From Pseudoxanthomonas sp. GM95 (GTDB lineage: Bacteria; Pseudomonadota; Gammaproteobacteria; Xanthomonadales; Xanthomonadaceae), in assembly GCF_900109775.1 (NCBI RefSeq), contig NZ_FOAX01000002.1, positions 744,001 to 808,000 of the forward strand: a stretch of 64,000 nt of DNA. The letters are read 5' to 3'. Below the pieces are notes generated by a model. The model searched no databases and was not told where the DNA came from. It was given only the letters and a program-made list of their open reading frames with translations. This document shows positions 1 to 8,002 of the stretch, piece after piece. Within the stretch, counting starts at the first letter, position 1; each line of letters opens with the position of its first letter. Both the position numbers and the translations under genes were made by a program.

Positions 1-80
1 GCCGCATCCTGTGGATCCAGGCCTTGCCGGCGGCCTTGGCGCTGGCGTGCCTGGTTGCGGCCATCGCAGGCGCGCACTAA
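1..80 (+). CDS. C-terminal end of a membrane protein (partial)
   Basis: The reading frame from base 3 runs open to a TAA at 78-80. Its last 25 residues are almost wholly hydrophobic (Leu/Ala-rich with Trp and Cys) and end in AGAH, so they look like a final transmembrane helix of an inner-membrane protein. Too little is present to name a family. Its stop codon overlaps the stop codon of the convergent gene on the other strand by two bases, so there is no space for a dedicated terminator between them. Confidence 0.5.
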   Translation, partial: RILWIQALPAALALACLVAAIAGAH

Positions 81-562
81 ACCACGGCGTGGCGCGCCGG
101 CTTGGGTGAAACCCACATCTCCACCTGCGCGGTGAACACGGTGTCGCCATCTCCATCGCGCACGGCGACGTCTACCTGTAGCGCATAACCCGCACCGGAT
201 TCCTTGAGCGGCGCTGCGGGTGTCGCCACCGCGTGCAAGGTGCCGACGGCTTTCTTCAGGTACTGCACCGACATGCCCTTGGGGATCCAGCGCATCGACG
301 CGGGCAGGCTGGCATCGGTCATCAGCCCGGCCGTAAGTTCGGCCAGGTTGCACAGCGCGATCGCGTGCACGGTGCCGATGTGGTTGTGCACGCGACGACG
401 GTCGGCGATGCGCGCTTCGCAGCAGCCATTGTCGAGGCGTGTGATGCGCGGCGCGATGCTGGCGAAGTAGGGCGCCTTGAAGCACACCGCGCGCGAGAAC
501 AACCAATTGCCTGCAGGCCAGCGCTGCAGGCGGCGATACAGCGACAGGATCGGTGCGGCCAT
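77..562 (-). CDS. DUF4442 hotdog-fold thioesterase-like protein
   Basis: This 161-residue protein resembles the DUF4442 family, small hotdog-fold proteins related to acyl-CoA thioesterases such as the C-terminal part of YiiD. The visible signature is a central HNHIGTVHA stretch followed by a long helix (CNLAELTAGL) and a strand-rich C-terminus containing VQYLKKAVG. The reading frame extends further upstream, but the start at 562 (MAAPILSLY) has a GGAG ribosome site and gives the family's normal length. Only 71 bases separate it from the upstream fadE, so it may be the third gene of that operon, which would suit a role in acyl-CoA metabolism. The substrate is unknown. Confidence 0.75.
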   Translation of the reverse strand: MAAPILSLYRRLQRWPAGNWLFSRAVCFKAPYFASIAPRITRLDNGCCEARIADRRRVHNHIGTVHAIALCNLAELTAGLMTDASLPASMRWIPKGMSVQYLKKAVGTLHAVATPAAPLKESGAGYALQVDVAVRDGDGDTVFTAQVEMWVSPKPARHAVV

Positions 563-633
563 GTCGAACTCCGGATAAGACAACGGCGGACTGTTGCGAG
601 TCCGCCGTTGCAGGTGAGGCTTGAAGTGAAGGC

Positions 634-3111
634 TTACGCGGCTTCGCGCGAGGCCGCTTCGTCGAGCGCGTCGGGACGATAGCCGGCCGAGCGCAGTTCT
701 TCGGCGTCGAAGTCGTCCACGCTGATCGTGTCCATCGTCAATGCACGCAGTTCTTCCAGCTGCAGGCGCTCGTCGGCGGTGATCAGGCCTTCGCGCACTG
801 CTTCGTCCAGCTGCGAGGGGAAATCCAGCGCCTCGATCCCCTTGGTCTTGAGCGCCTTGATGAACTTGCGCTCCACCGGCTCGGCCGCCACGGCCTTGGC
901 CAGGTAGCTGGCGATACGACCACCCGGGTTGTTCTCGCATGGGGTCAGGAACACGCCCTTGGCCAGCTGGTCGCGTGCGGCGTTAGGCGCCATCAGCAGC
1001 GCGGCGACGCGATGGCCCAGGCGATCGCCCGGCGCTTCGGCGCGACGGCCCCACGGGAAGATCAGCACCCACATCAGCCAGCCGACCGGGCGGATCGGGA
1101 AGTTGCGCAACGCGGCCGACAGGGCCAGTTCGATCTCATGCACGCTGTGGTGGAACGCCCACGCCAGCAGCGGCTGCTCGGCCTGCGGTGCGCCATCGTC
1201 GTGGTAGCGCTTGAGCATCGCGCTGGTCATGTAGATGTGGCTCAGCACATCGCCCAGGCGACCGGACAGCGACTCCTTGAACTTGAGCTTGCCGCCCAAC
1301 ATCAGCATCGACACGTCGGCCATCAGCGCCAGGTTGGCCGAGTAGCGATCCAGCTTGCGGAAGAAGCGCTTGGTGTAGGCATCGCCTGGCGCGGCGCCGA
1401 TGCGCGCGGCGGTCAGGCCGAACCAGAACGAACGCACCGCATTGGAAATGCCGAAGCTGATGTGGCCGAACAGGCTGCGGTCGAACGCCTCCAGGCCGGC
1501 GGCGTGATCCGGGTCCTGCGCGGCCTTCATTTCCTTCATCACCCACGGATGGCACAGGATCGCGCCCTGGCCGAAGATCAGCAGGCTGCGGGTCATGATG
1601 TTGGCGCCTTCGACCGTGATGCCGATCGGCGCGGCCTGCCAGCTGCGGCCGGCGAAGTTCTTCGGGCCCAGGATGATGCCCTTGCCGCCGACCACGTCCA
1701 TCACGTCGGACACCACTTCGCGGCCCATGTTGGTGCAGTGGTACTTGGCGATCGCCGAGGGCACCGACGGCACGTCGCCGCGATCCACCGCCGCTGCGGT
1801 GGCCTGGGCCAGCGCGCTGATCGCGTAAGCCTTGCCGCCGATGCGGGCCAGGGCTTCTTCGACGCCTTCGAAGCGGCCGATCGACAGGCCGAACTGCTTG
1901 CGGATGCGCGCGTAGGTGCCGGTGACGACCGCGCCGAACTTCGCACCGCCCGAGGCGGTGGAGGGCAGGGTGATCGAGCGGCCCACGGCCAGGCACTCGT
2001 TGAGCATGTTCCAGCCCTTGCCGGCCATGTCGGCGCCGCCGATCAGCTGGCTCAGCGGGATGAAGACTTCCTTGCCGTGGATCGGGCCGTTCTGGAACGG
2101 CGAGTTGAGCGGGAAGTGGCGACGGCCGATATCCACGCCGGGCGTTTCGCGCGGCAGCAGCGCCAGGGTGATGCCGATGTCCTTGGTGTCGCCGATCAGG
2201 CCATCCGGGTCGTACATGCGGAAGGCCAGGCCGATCAGCGTGGCCACCGGCGCCAAGGTGATGTAGCGCTTGTCGAAGGTGAGCTTGACGCCGAGCACGT
2301 TGGCGCCGTTCCACTCGCCCTTGCAGACGATGCCGTAGTCGGGGATCGAGGTCGCGTCCGAACCGGCAAACGGACCGGTCAGGCCGAAGCAGGGCACTTC
2401 CTGGCCGGCGGCCAGGCGCGGCAGGTAGTAGTCCTTCTGCTCCTGGGTGCCGTAATGGACCAGTAGTTCACCCGGGCCCAGCGAGTTGGGCACGCCGACC
2501 GTCGAGCTGGCCACGGACGAGATCGAGGAGATCTTCTGGATCACCTTGTGGTGCATCAGCGCCGAGAAACCCAGGCCACCGAATTCCTTCGGAATGATCA
2601 TGCCGAAGAACTTGTGCTGCTTGACGAAGTCCCACACCTGCGGCGGCAGGTCGGCGCGGACGTGGGTGATCTCCCAGTCGTTGATCATCGTGCAGAGTTC
2701 TTCGACCGGGCCGTCGATGAAGGCCTGTTCTTCTGCGGTGAGCTGCGGCTTGGGATAGTTGAGCAGCTTCTGCCAGTCCGGATCGCCGGTGAACAGTTCG
2801 CCTTCAAAACCGACCGAGCCAGTTTCCAGTGCGATGCGCTCGGTCTGCGACAGCGGCGGCAGCACCTTGCGGAAGAATTTCATCATCGGCGCGGTGACCA
2901 GCGCCTTGCGTACTGGCGGCAGCAGCAGCGGCAGGGTGATGGCGGCCACGATGACCGCGGCGATCACGCAGGCGACTGCACTGGCGCCCAGCAGCCAGCA
3001 GGCGACCAGCGCGCAGGCACTGATCGCGGCCCAGGTGGCTAGGCGCATGCGGTGATAAGCGGCCAAGCCGGCGGCCAGCAGCACGGCGAGGAACGGAACG
3101 AGGATGCTCAT
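634..3111 (-). CDS. fadE: acyl-CoA dehydrogenase, FadE type
   Basis: This 825-residue protein is a large FadE-type acyl-CoA dehydrogenase, which catalyses the first, FAD-dependent oxidation of fatty acyl-CoA in beta-oxidation. Residues 1 to about 75 hold two hydrophobic segments, as usual for the membrane-associated FadE family. The dehydrogenase core follows, with the substrate/FAD loop TGPFAGSD at 245-252 and a later VVGGKGI segment. About 250 C-terminal residues form the family's extra domain, which ordinary 400-residue acyl-CoA dehydrogenases lack. The ATG at 3111 overlaps the stop of the upstream hydrolase by four bases (ATGA), so the two are translationally coupled. The divergent TetR regulator is the likely controller. 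Confidence 0.93.
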   Translation of the reverse strand: MSILVPFLAVLLAAGLAAYHRMRLATWAAISACALVACWLLGASAVACVIAAVIVAAITLPLLLPPVRKALVTAPMMKFFRKVLPPLSQTERIALETGSVGFEGELFTGDPDWQKLLNYPKPQLTAEEQAFIDGPVEELCTMINDWEITHVRADLPPQVWDFVKQHKFFGMIIPKEFGGLGFSALMHHKVIQKISSISSVASSTVGVPNSLGPGELLVHYGTQEQKDYYLPRLAAGQEVPCFGLTGPFAGSDATSIPDYGIVCKGEWNGANVLGVKLTFDKRYITLAPVATLIGLAFRMYDPDGLIGDTKDIGITLALLPRETPGVDIGRRHFPLNSPFQNGPIHGKEVFIPLSQLIGGADMAGKGWNMLNECLAVGRSITLPSTASGGAKFGAVVTGTYARIRKQFGLSIGRFEGVEEALARIGGKAYAISALAQATAAAVDRGDVPSVPSAIAKYHCTNMGREVVSDVMDVVGGKGIILGPKNFAGRSWQAAPIGITVEGANIMTRSLLIFGQGAILCHPWVMKEMKAAQDPDHAAGLEAFDRSLFGHISFGISNAVRSFWFGLTAARIGAAPGDAYTKRFFRKLDRYSANLALMADVSMLMLGGKLKFKESLSGRLGDVLSHIYMTSAMLKRYHDDGAPQAEQPLLAWAFHHSVHEIELALSAALRNFPIRPVGWLMWVLIFPWGRRAEAPGDRLGHRVAALLMAPNAARDQLAKGVFLTPCENNPGGRIASYLAKAVAAEPVERKFIKALKTKGIEALDFPSQLDEAVREGLITADERLQLEELRALTMDTISVDDFDAEELRSAGYRPDALDEAASREAA

Positions 3112-4058
3112 GAGCGTGCTCCGGAAGCGGAATCGAAAGCGGTGTTGAAGAAGCGGGTGTGCCGGGCGCGCGACAGCGTGCCCAGATAGTCGAGCACCGC
3201 GCCGGTGAATGCGTCGTTGTCGTCGCCGGCGAGCATGTGCCCGGCCTGCGGCAGTTGCACATGCTGCGCGTGCGGCACCAAGGCCTGGAAGCTCCGGATG
3301 TTGTCCTCGGACACCATCTCGCTGCGCCCGCCACTGACCAGCAGCACCGGACAACGCACGCTGCGCGCGGCTTCGGCGATGTCGTCCTGGTGCTGGGCGC
3401 TATCGCGGACCAGATCGTCGATCAGGCGCATGTCCCAATGCCAGCGCCAGCGGCCGTCTTCGCCTTCATGCATGAGAGGAATCAGTTCCTCGGCAGAACG
3501 GCGCGGACGGTTGGGCAGGTAATTGGCGACCAGTTCGGCGGCCTGTGCCGGCGATTCGAATCCGGACGGAAACGCCGTGGCGAATTCCAACACGCGCGAC
3601 AGGCCGGCCTTTTCCCAGTGCGGAGTGATGTCCACTAAGACCAATGCCGAGAACAAGCCCGGCCAGCGCGACTCGGCGATCAGGCCGAACAGGCCGCCCA
3701 TCGAGGCACCGATCAGCACAGGCGGTTCGGGTTGCTCGCCGGCGACGATGATCAGGTCATCGATAAACTGTTCGGCGTCGTAGGGCAGGTCGTGCGCGTT
3801 GCGCTGCGACCCCCCGTGGCCGCGCGCGTCATAGGCCAGCCCCGCGTAGCCCTGCGCGGCCAGGCCGAGCCCGGTCTTGTGCCAGGCGCCGCGGGTCTGG
3901 CCGAAGCCATGGGTATAAAGCAGGGTCGGCAATCCATGCGCCGCAGGTGGTGGCGGCAGGAAGGTGCTGCCCTGCAGTCCAGTGCCGCAGGCGCCGGTCA
4001 GGCGCACCGTTTCAGCGGTGGCGCTGGAGCTGCTGTCAGCGTGCGGAAGATTGACCAT
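3108..4058 (-). CDS. alpha/beta hydrolase, coupled to fadE
   Basis: This 316-residue cytoplasmic alpha/beta hydrolase has the nucleophile elbow GASMGG (Ser at about 119), the oxyanion-hole motif HGFGQ at 50-54, and a late His in AGHMLAG that should be the catalytic base. There is no signal peptide. It is the first gene of a unit with fadE, whose start codon overlaps its stop, so a role in releasing or processing acyl groups that feed beta-oxidation is a reasonable inference. The exact substrate cannot be read from sequence. Its start codon lies inside a perfect inverted repeat (CCATAC-N6-GTATGG), so a repressor there would block both promoter and translation start. Confidence 0.85.
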   Translation of the reverse strand: MVNLPHADSSSSATAETVRLTGACGTGLQGSTFLPPPPAAHGLPTLLYTHGFGQTRGAWHKTGLGLAAQGYAGLAYDARGHGGSQRNAHDLPYDAEQFIDDLIIVAGEQPEPPVLIGASMGGLFGLIAESRWPGLFSALVLVDITPHWEKAGLSRVLEFATAFPSGFESPAQAAELVANYLPNRPRRSAEELIPLMHEGEDGRWRWHWDMRLIDDLVRDSAQHQDDIAEAARSVRCPVLLVSGGRSEMVSEDNIRSFQALVPHAQHVQLPQAGHMLAGDDNDAFTGAVLDYLGTLSRARHTRFFNTAFDSASGARS

Positions 4059-4171
4059 ACGCAGAAGTATGGACCGGCCTTTGAAGTGCCGTCAATCCAT
4101 ACAAGCGTTTGATCAGAAAAGATTTAATGCCGCAGTGCAGCAAACATACCGCAGCGTTCTCTGGCGTATGG
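4055..4171. promoter_or_regulatory. cluster of CCATAC/GTATGG half-sites, candidate TetR operators
   Basis: The divergent gap between the hydrolase and the TetR gene holds a perfect dyad, CCATAC at 4055-4060 and GTATGG at 4067-4072 with six bases between. It also has a single CCATAC at 4097-4102 and a looser dyad of CATACC (4145-4150) with GTATGG (4166-4171). Five copies of one hexamer in about 120 bases is far more than chance. TetR proteins commonly bind such dyads between themselves and a divergent target, so this is the likely operator region. An imperfect CAAGCGTTTG palindrome at 4102-4111 resembles PsrA-type fatty-acid operators, but one copy is weak evidence. Confidence 0.55.
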
Positions 4172-4183
4172 TTAAATGCCGCG

Positions 4184-4783
4184 ATGAATACGCCAGCCGA
4201 CAACGCCAGACCGTCTTCGTCCTCCCGTGCGCCCCGCCTGAGTGCCGACGATTGGGCGCAGGCCGCGTTGGACATGGTGGCCGAACAGGGCATCGCGGCC
4301 GTCGCAGTCGAGCCGCTCGCGCGCAGGCTGGGTGTCACCAAGGGCAGCTTCTACTGGCACTTCCCTTCCCGCGACGCGCTGCTGCAGGCTGCGCTGGAGC
4401 GCTGGGAAACGGTCGAGCAGGAAAGCGTCTTCGGCAGCCTGGAGGCGGTGCCCGATCCGCGCCTGCGGCTGCGCCAGCTGTTCCTGCTGGTTGCCCACGA
4501 AGCAAAGTCACACATTATCTATAGCGAGCTGCTCAAGGCGCTGGATCACCCGGCGGTGCAGCCGGTGATCGCGCGCGTGTCGCAGCGACGCATGGAATAT
4601 CTGGTCGCCTCGTTCCGCCAGGCCGGGCTGGGCCGCACCGATGCTCAGCATCGCGCGCGCCTGGCATATGCGGCTTACGTGGGCTTCCTGCAGCTGTCGC
4701 TGCAGTTGCACCAACCGCGCATGCAGCACGAAGAGTTCGAGGATTACGTCAACCACGTAATCGCCGCGCTGATCCCCAACTGA
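4184..4783 (+). CDS. TetR/AcrR-family transcriptional regulator
   Basis: This 199-residue protein has an N-terminal TetR helix-turn-helix at about residues 38-60, ending in the typical recognition stretch VTKGSFYWHF, followed by an all-helical ligand-binding domain. The frame stays open upstream to 4109, but the ATG at 4184 places the DNA-binding domain at the usual distance from the N-terminus. The gene is divergent from the hydrolase-fadE operon and is separated from it by a run of repeated hexamers. It is therefore probably an autoregulating repressor of that operon that responds to a fatty acid or acyl-CoA. The ligand is inferred from context only. Confidence 0.88.
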   Translation: MNTPADNARPSSSSRAPRLSADDWAQAALDMVAEQGIAAVAVEPLARRLGVTKGSFYWHFPSRDALLQAALERWETVEQESVFGSLEAVPDPRLRLRQLFLLVAHEAKSHIIYSELLKALDHPAVQPVIARVSQRRMEYLVASFRQAGLGRTDAQHRARLAYAAYVGFLQLSLQLHQPRMQHEEFEDYVNHVIAALIPN

Positions 4784-4832
4784 TCGCACGACGGCTTTAA
4801 ACCTTCCCGCCGAGGCGTGCATCTCACTTGGC

Positions 4833-5417
4833 ATGCTGACCTCGGCCGTGACCTTCGCTACCGACCCGATCGCCCCTGATGCCGCCGATGCGGACCTGGA
4901 CCAGGCGCGTGCGGCTGCCAGCGGCGACACCCGCGCCTTCGAAGCGCTTTACCGGAAGCACGCCGGCCGGGTCCACGGCGTGATCGTGCGCCTGGTCGGT
5001 GCCCACGGCGCGCGCGCCGAGGACTTGACCCAGGAAACCTTCGTCCGGGTCTGGCGCGCGCTGCCGGAATTCCGCTTCGAAAGCGCGCTCTCGACCTGGC
5101 TGCACAAGATGGCGGTCAACACCGCGCTGATGGAGCTGCGCAGCCGGCGCAGCGGCCCGCGCTGGGAAGACGAGGCCGACAACGACGACATCGCAATGGT
5201 CGACCCGCGCGCGCATGGCCCGGCACTGGGCATGGATCTGGAGCGCGCGGTGGCCACGCTGCCGCCGCGCGCCCGTGCCGTGCTGGTCCTGCACGATGTC
5301 GAAGGCTGGAAACACGAAGAGATCTCCGTGTCGCTGGGGATGGCGATCGGAAGTTCGAAAGCACAGTTGCACCGCGCGCGCCAGTTGCTGCGCACCCGTC
5401 TGGAGGCACACCAATGA
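4833..5417 (+). CDS. RNA polymerase ECF sigma factor
   Basis: This 194-residue extracytoplasmic-function sigma factor has region 2 at about residues 35-105 (AEDLTQETFVRVWRAL and a following STWLHKMAVN segment). Region 4 covers about 135-190 (LPPRARAVLVLHDVEG followed by a helix-turn-helix with KAQLHRAR). Its stop overlaps the start of the next gene by four bases, the usual layout for a sigma factor with its anti-sigma factor. The start at 4833 has no good ribosome site, and a GTG at 4848 is an alternative. An AAACCTT at 4799-4805 could be a -35 element for autoregulation, but I am not sure of the matching -10. Confidence 0.9.
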   Translation: MLTSAVTFATDPIAPDAADADLDQARAAASGDTRAFEALYRKHAGRVHGVIVRLVGAHGARAEDLTQETFVRVWRALPEFRFESALSTWLHKMAVNTALMELRSRRSGPRWEDEADNDDIAMVDPRAHGPALGMDLERAVATLPPRARAVLVLHDVEGWKHEEISVSLGMAIGSSKAQLHRARQLLRTRLEAHQ

Positions 5418-5914
5418 ACCAAGACCATGACGACGATCTGCGTTTCGCCCTGCGTGGCCTGCGCCAGGACATCGCGCCCGAGCGGGATCTCTGGTCCGGC
5501 ATCGCCGCGCAATTGGAACCACGCGCGCCGCAAGTCACGCCGATCCAGGCCGCGGCACGCCGACGCGTACGCTGGCAGCCGTTCGCCGTGGCCGCGGCCG
5601 TCGCGGTGATCGCTGTCCTTGGCATGCGCATGACGCCGATGCTGGATGCGCCGCAGCCTGCCGCGCCGGTCCACGCACCGCTGCGGGCCGAAGCCGTGCG
5701 CATGACCCGCGACTACCAGATCGCCCTGGAGCGCATGCAGGGCGGCGGCACGATGCCGGTCGCGCTGGCGCCGGCGGTCGAAGACCTCGACAAGAGCGCC
5801 ACGCAGATCCTGCAGGCGATCGACCGCGATCCCCGTTCGCGCCAGCTGCTGCAGACGCTGCGCTACACCTACGACCGTCGCCTGGCGCTGACCCGCCAGG
5901 CGGCCTTGAGCTGA
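5414..5914 (+). CDS. putative membrane-bound anti-sigma factor
   Basis: This 166-residue protein begins with a short charged cytoplasmic part (DLRFALRGLRQDIAPERDLW). One transmembrane helix follows at about residues 56-72 (FAVAAAVAVIAVLGM), then a periplasmic helical tail. That topology, and the ATGA overlap with the ECF sigma gene, indicate an anti-sigma factor that holds the sigma factor at the membrane. There is no CHCC zinc motif, so it is not a ZAS-type anti-sigma factor. The assignment rests on context and topology more than on sequence similarity. Confidence 0.7.
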   Translation: MNQDHDDDLRFALRGLRQDIAPERDLWSGIAAQLEPRAPQVTPIQAAARRRVRWQPFAVAAAVAVIAVLGMRMTPMLDAPQPAAPVHAPLRAEAVRMTRDYQIALERMQGGGTMPVALAPAVEDLDKSATQILQAIDRDPRSRQLLQTLRYTYDRRLALTRQAALS

Positions 5915-5924
5915 GAGACCTCCC

Positions 5925-6815
5925 ATGCGCACGCTCCTCGCCCTTCCGTTCCTGCTGCTGGCCCTGTCGGCCCACGCCACCACGCCCATCAACCAGAGCC
6001 ACCCGCTGGATGCGCGCGGCAAGGTCGAGGTGGAAAACATCAAGGGCCGCATCCAGGTCCGCGCCTGGGACAAGCCTGAAGTGCAGCTGCGCGGCACCCT
6101 CGGCGACGGCGTGGAAAAGCTCGAAGTCGAAGGCGACGGCAGCGACCTGCAGATCAAGGTGCGCTATCCCAAAGGCGGCGGCTGGGGCGGTAAATCATCC
6201 GGTCCGACCGACTTGCAGCTGATGGTGCCGATCCGCGCGCAGCTGGATCTGCATGCGGTGTCCGCCGATGTAGACGTGTCCGGCGTGGCGCCGGATGAAC
6301 TGTCGATCGAAAGCGTCAGCGGCTCGGTGATCGTCGCCGCAGCACCGCGCGAACTCTCGATCAACACCGTGAGCGGCGATGTCACCGCGACGGCCAACAG
6401 CAGCGAGGTCGACATCCAGACCGTCAGCGGCGGCGTGACCCTGCGCGGTCGCTTGAACGGCGAAGTCGAAGTGGAAACGGTCTCCGGCGACATCCACGTC
6501 GCGGTCAAGGACGAGCGCCTGCGCGACCTGTCCACCAACAGCGTCAGCGGCAGCACCCGCGTGTCGACCGGGTTGGCACGCAACGGCAAGGTGTCGCTGT
6601 CCAGCGTCAGCGGCGGTGTCCTGCTCACCCTGCCGCGCGACCTCTCTGCCCACGTCACCGCCGAAACCTTCAGTGGCGACCTCAAGGCCCCCAACGCCAA
6701 GATCGACCGCCCCGAACACGGCCCCGGCCGCTCCATGGACACCCGCTACGGCAGCGGCGAAGGCGAGATCAAGCTGGAGACCTTCTCCGGCGATGCGGAA
6801 CTGCGGTTGGAGTAG
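5925..6815 (+). CDS. DUF4097 repeat protein, exported
   Basis: This 296-residue protein has a cleavable signal peptide (LLALPFLLLALSAHA). The rest is a run of short beta-strand repeats, in which motifs such as ESVSGSV, NTVSGDV, QTVSGGV, ETVSGDI and ETFSGDL recur about every 20-25 residues. This is the DUF4097 right-handed beta-helix pattern, often called adhesin-like although no adhesion role is established. It follows the anti-sigma gene by ten bases, so it is probably made from the same transcript. It may be the envelope effector or the sensed component of the sigma system. Confidence 0.8.
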   Translation: MRTLLALPFLLLALSAHATTPINQSHPLDARGKVEVENIKGRIQVRAWDKPEVQLRGTLGDGVEKLEVEGDGSDLQIKVRYPKGGGWGGKSSGPTDLQLMVPIRAQLDLHAVSADVDVSGVAPDELSIESVSGSVIVAAAPRELSINTVSGDVTATANSSEVDIQTVSGGVTLRGRLNGEVEVETVSGDIHVAVKDERLRDLSTNSVSGSTRVSTGLARNGKVSLSSVSGGVLLTLPRDLSAHVTAETFSGDLKAPNAKIDRPEHGPGRSMDTRYGSGEGEIKLETFSGDAELRLE

Positions 6816-7010
6816 TACGGGGGCAACTCGCAAGCCATTGAGCGCCATGCAGGACCTGCTGGCGCTTTGAATTTTTCTGCGTTTCGCTGCGATCCAACTG
6901 AGTCGCTGAATCAAGTCACGAACAGGCCCAGATGGCTGGCAGAGCGTGCGTAGGAAGTATCGCGACCGTGTTGCCGAGGGACGCCTGCTGCGTCACCAAA
7001 GAAGCTGGGA

Positions 7011-7880
7011 TCAGAGATCCTGCTCGTAGCGCACGTACGGCACGGTGCCGTCATCGGGGATTGGCGAGTTGGGCGAGAAGGGATTCTTGCCACTGGTGAC
7101 AATGTTTTCGGCGCCGACGGTGAGCTGGCCGCTCCACGGGGTGTGCCAGGTCAGGCCAACGCCGAGGCCTTCCCACTTGCCCGGCTGGCCGGGGGCATCG
7201 ACGACGCGGCCGACGATGCTGCCACTGAAGGCGCCATAGCCGCCGCCGATACTCAGGCTGCGGCTGTTCCACTGGTCCGGAATGTTGGTCAGCTCGGACG
7301 CCGGTACTAAGCGCGCATGAGCGACAGTGCCGCCGATGGTGACGAAGCCTTCGCGGCCGATGTTCTTCTGGCCGAATACGGCCAGATCGTTCTGCTCGAA
7401 ACGGCCCACCGACGGATTGGTGCTGCCGGGTGTCATCCAGCCGGGCAGGGTGTCGTGGCCATTGCCGACGCTCAAGCCGACCTTGCCACCCGGACGGCTC
7501 AGGGCCGCGCCGGCACTGAAGCGCTGGCTGTTGTTGGACGGCACGCCGTCGTCGTCGAGCATGGCCACATTGCAGGCGGTGATCAGGCTGCTGATGCTGT
7601 TGCCGATTCCGGTGCGGTTGTTGCAGAGCAGGCCGAGCGACTCAGTCGAGTCCAGCCCGAACGCGGCGCTCAGCGTGTTGCGACCGAGCTTCCAGCGGGC
7701 GCCGGTCGCCGCTTCGCTGGTGGGCTCCAGAATGAGCGCACCTTCGACCTGGCCATTGCTGTTCCACACCGGCAGCATGGTCGTGCCGGCACTGCTGCGC
7801 GACTGCGCAAACGCGCCCGTGCTGGCCATCGAAACGGCAAGCATCAGTGCGATTAGCGGTCGGCGGGGGCGCAGGCGCAT
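7011..7880 (-). CDS. unrecognised exported protein, possibly outer-membrane beta-barrel
   Basis: I do not recognise a family for this 289-residue protein. It has a clear signal peptide (ALMLAVSMASTGAFA, cleavage near residue 25). The mature part is Gly/Ser/Asn-rich with alternating hydrophobic strands, for example LSIGGGYGAFSGSIVGRVV and GVGLTWHTPW, and ends in aromatic and charged residues. That composition suits a small beta-barrel or a periplasmic beta protein. Two cysteines (LLCNN and TACNV) could form a disulfide. It stands alone, with 195 bases before the previous gene and 122 after, and an AT-rich promoter region upstream (7940-7970). Confidence 0.6.
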   Translation of the reverse strand: MRLRPRRPLIALMLAVSMASTGAFAQSRSSAGTTMLPVWNSNGQVEGALILEPTSEAATGARWKLGRNTLSAAFGLDSTESLGLLCNNRTGIGNSISSLITACNVAMLDDDGVPSNNSQRFSAGAALSRPGGKVGLSVGNGHDTLPGWMTPGSTNPSVGRFEQNDLAVFGQKNIGREGFVTIGGTVAHARLVPASELTNIPDQWNSRSLSIGGGYGAFSGSIVGRVVDAPGQPGKWEGLGVGLTWHTPWSGQLTVGAENIVTSGKNPFSPNSPIPDDGTVPYVRYEQDL

Positions 7881-8002
7881 GGTTCAGCTCTGACTGACGC
7901 GACGGGGAAAAAGTTCCCAGGGCGTGATGAGACTGGAAACTACTTGATTTATGTTTATTTAACAAGTCGAACGGTGAAGGAAATGTGCCGTTCGTCAGCA
8001 AA

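Noticed and set aside
1012-2466. Long open frame of 484 codons on the plus strand opposite fadE
   Set aside because: It is a shadow of fadE: His/Gln/Arg-rich composition typical of high-GC antisense frames, no domain, and the minus-strand frame has full FadE motifs.
4102-4111. PsrA-type operator (CAAGCGTTTG)
   Set aside because: A single imperfect copy; the repeated CCATAC/GTATGG hexamers are a better explanation for regulation here.
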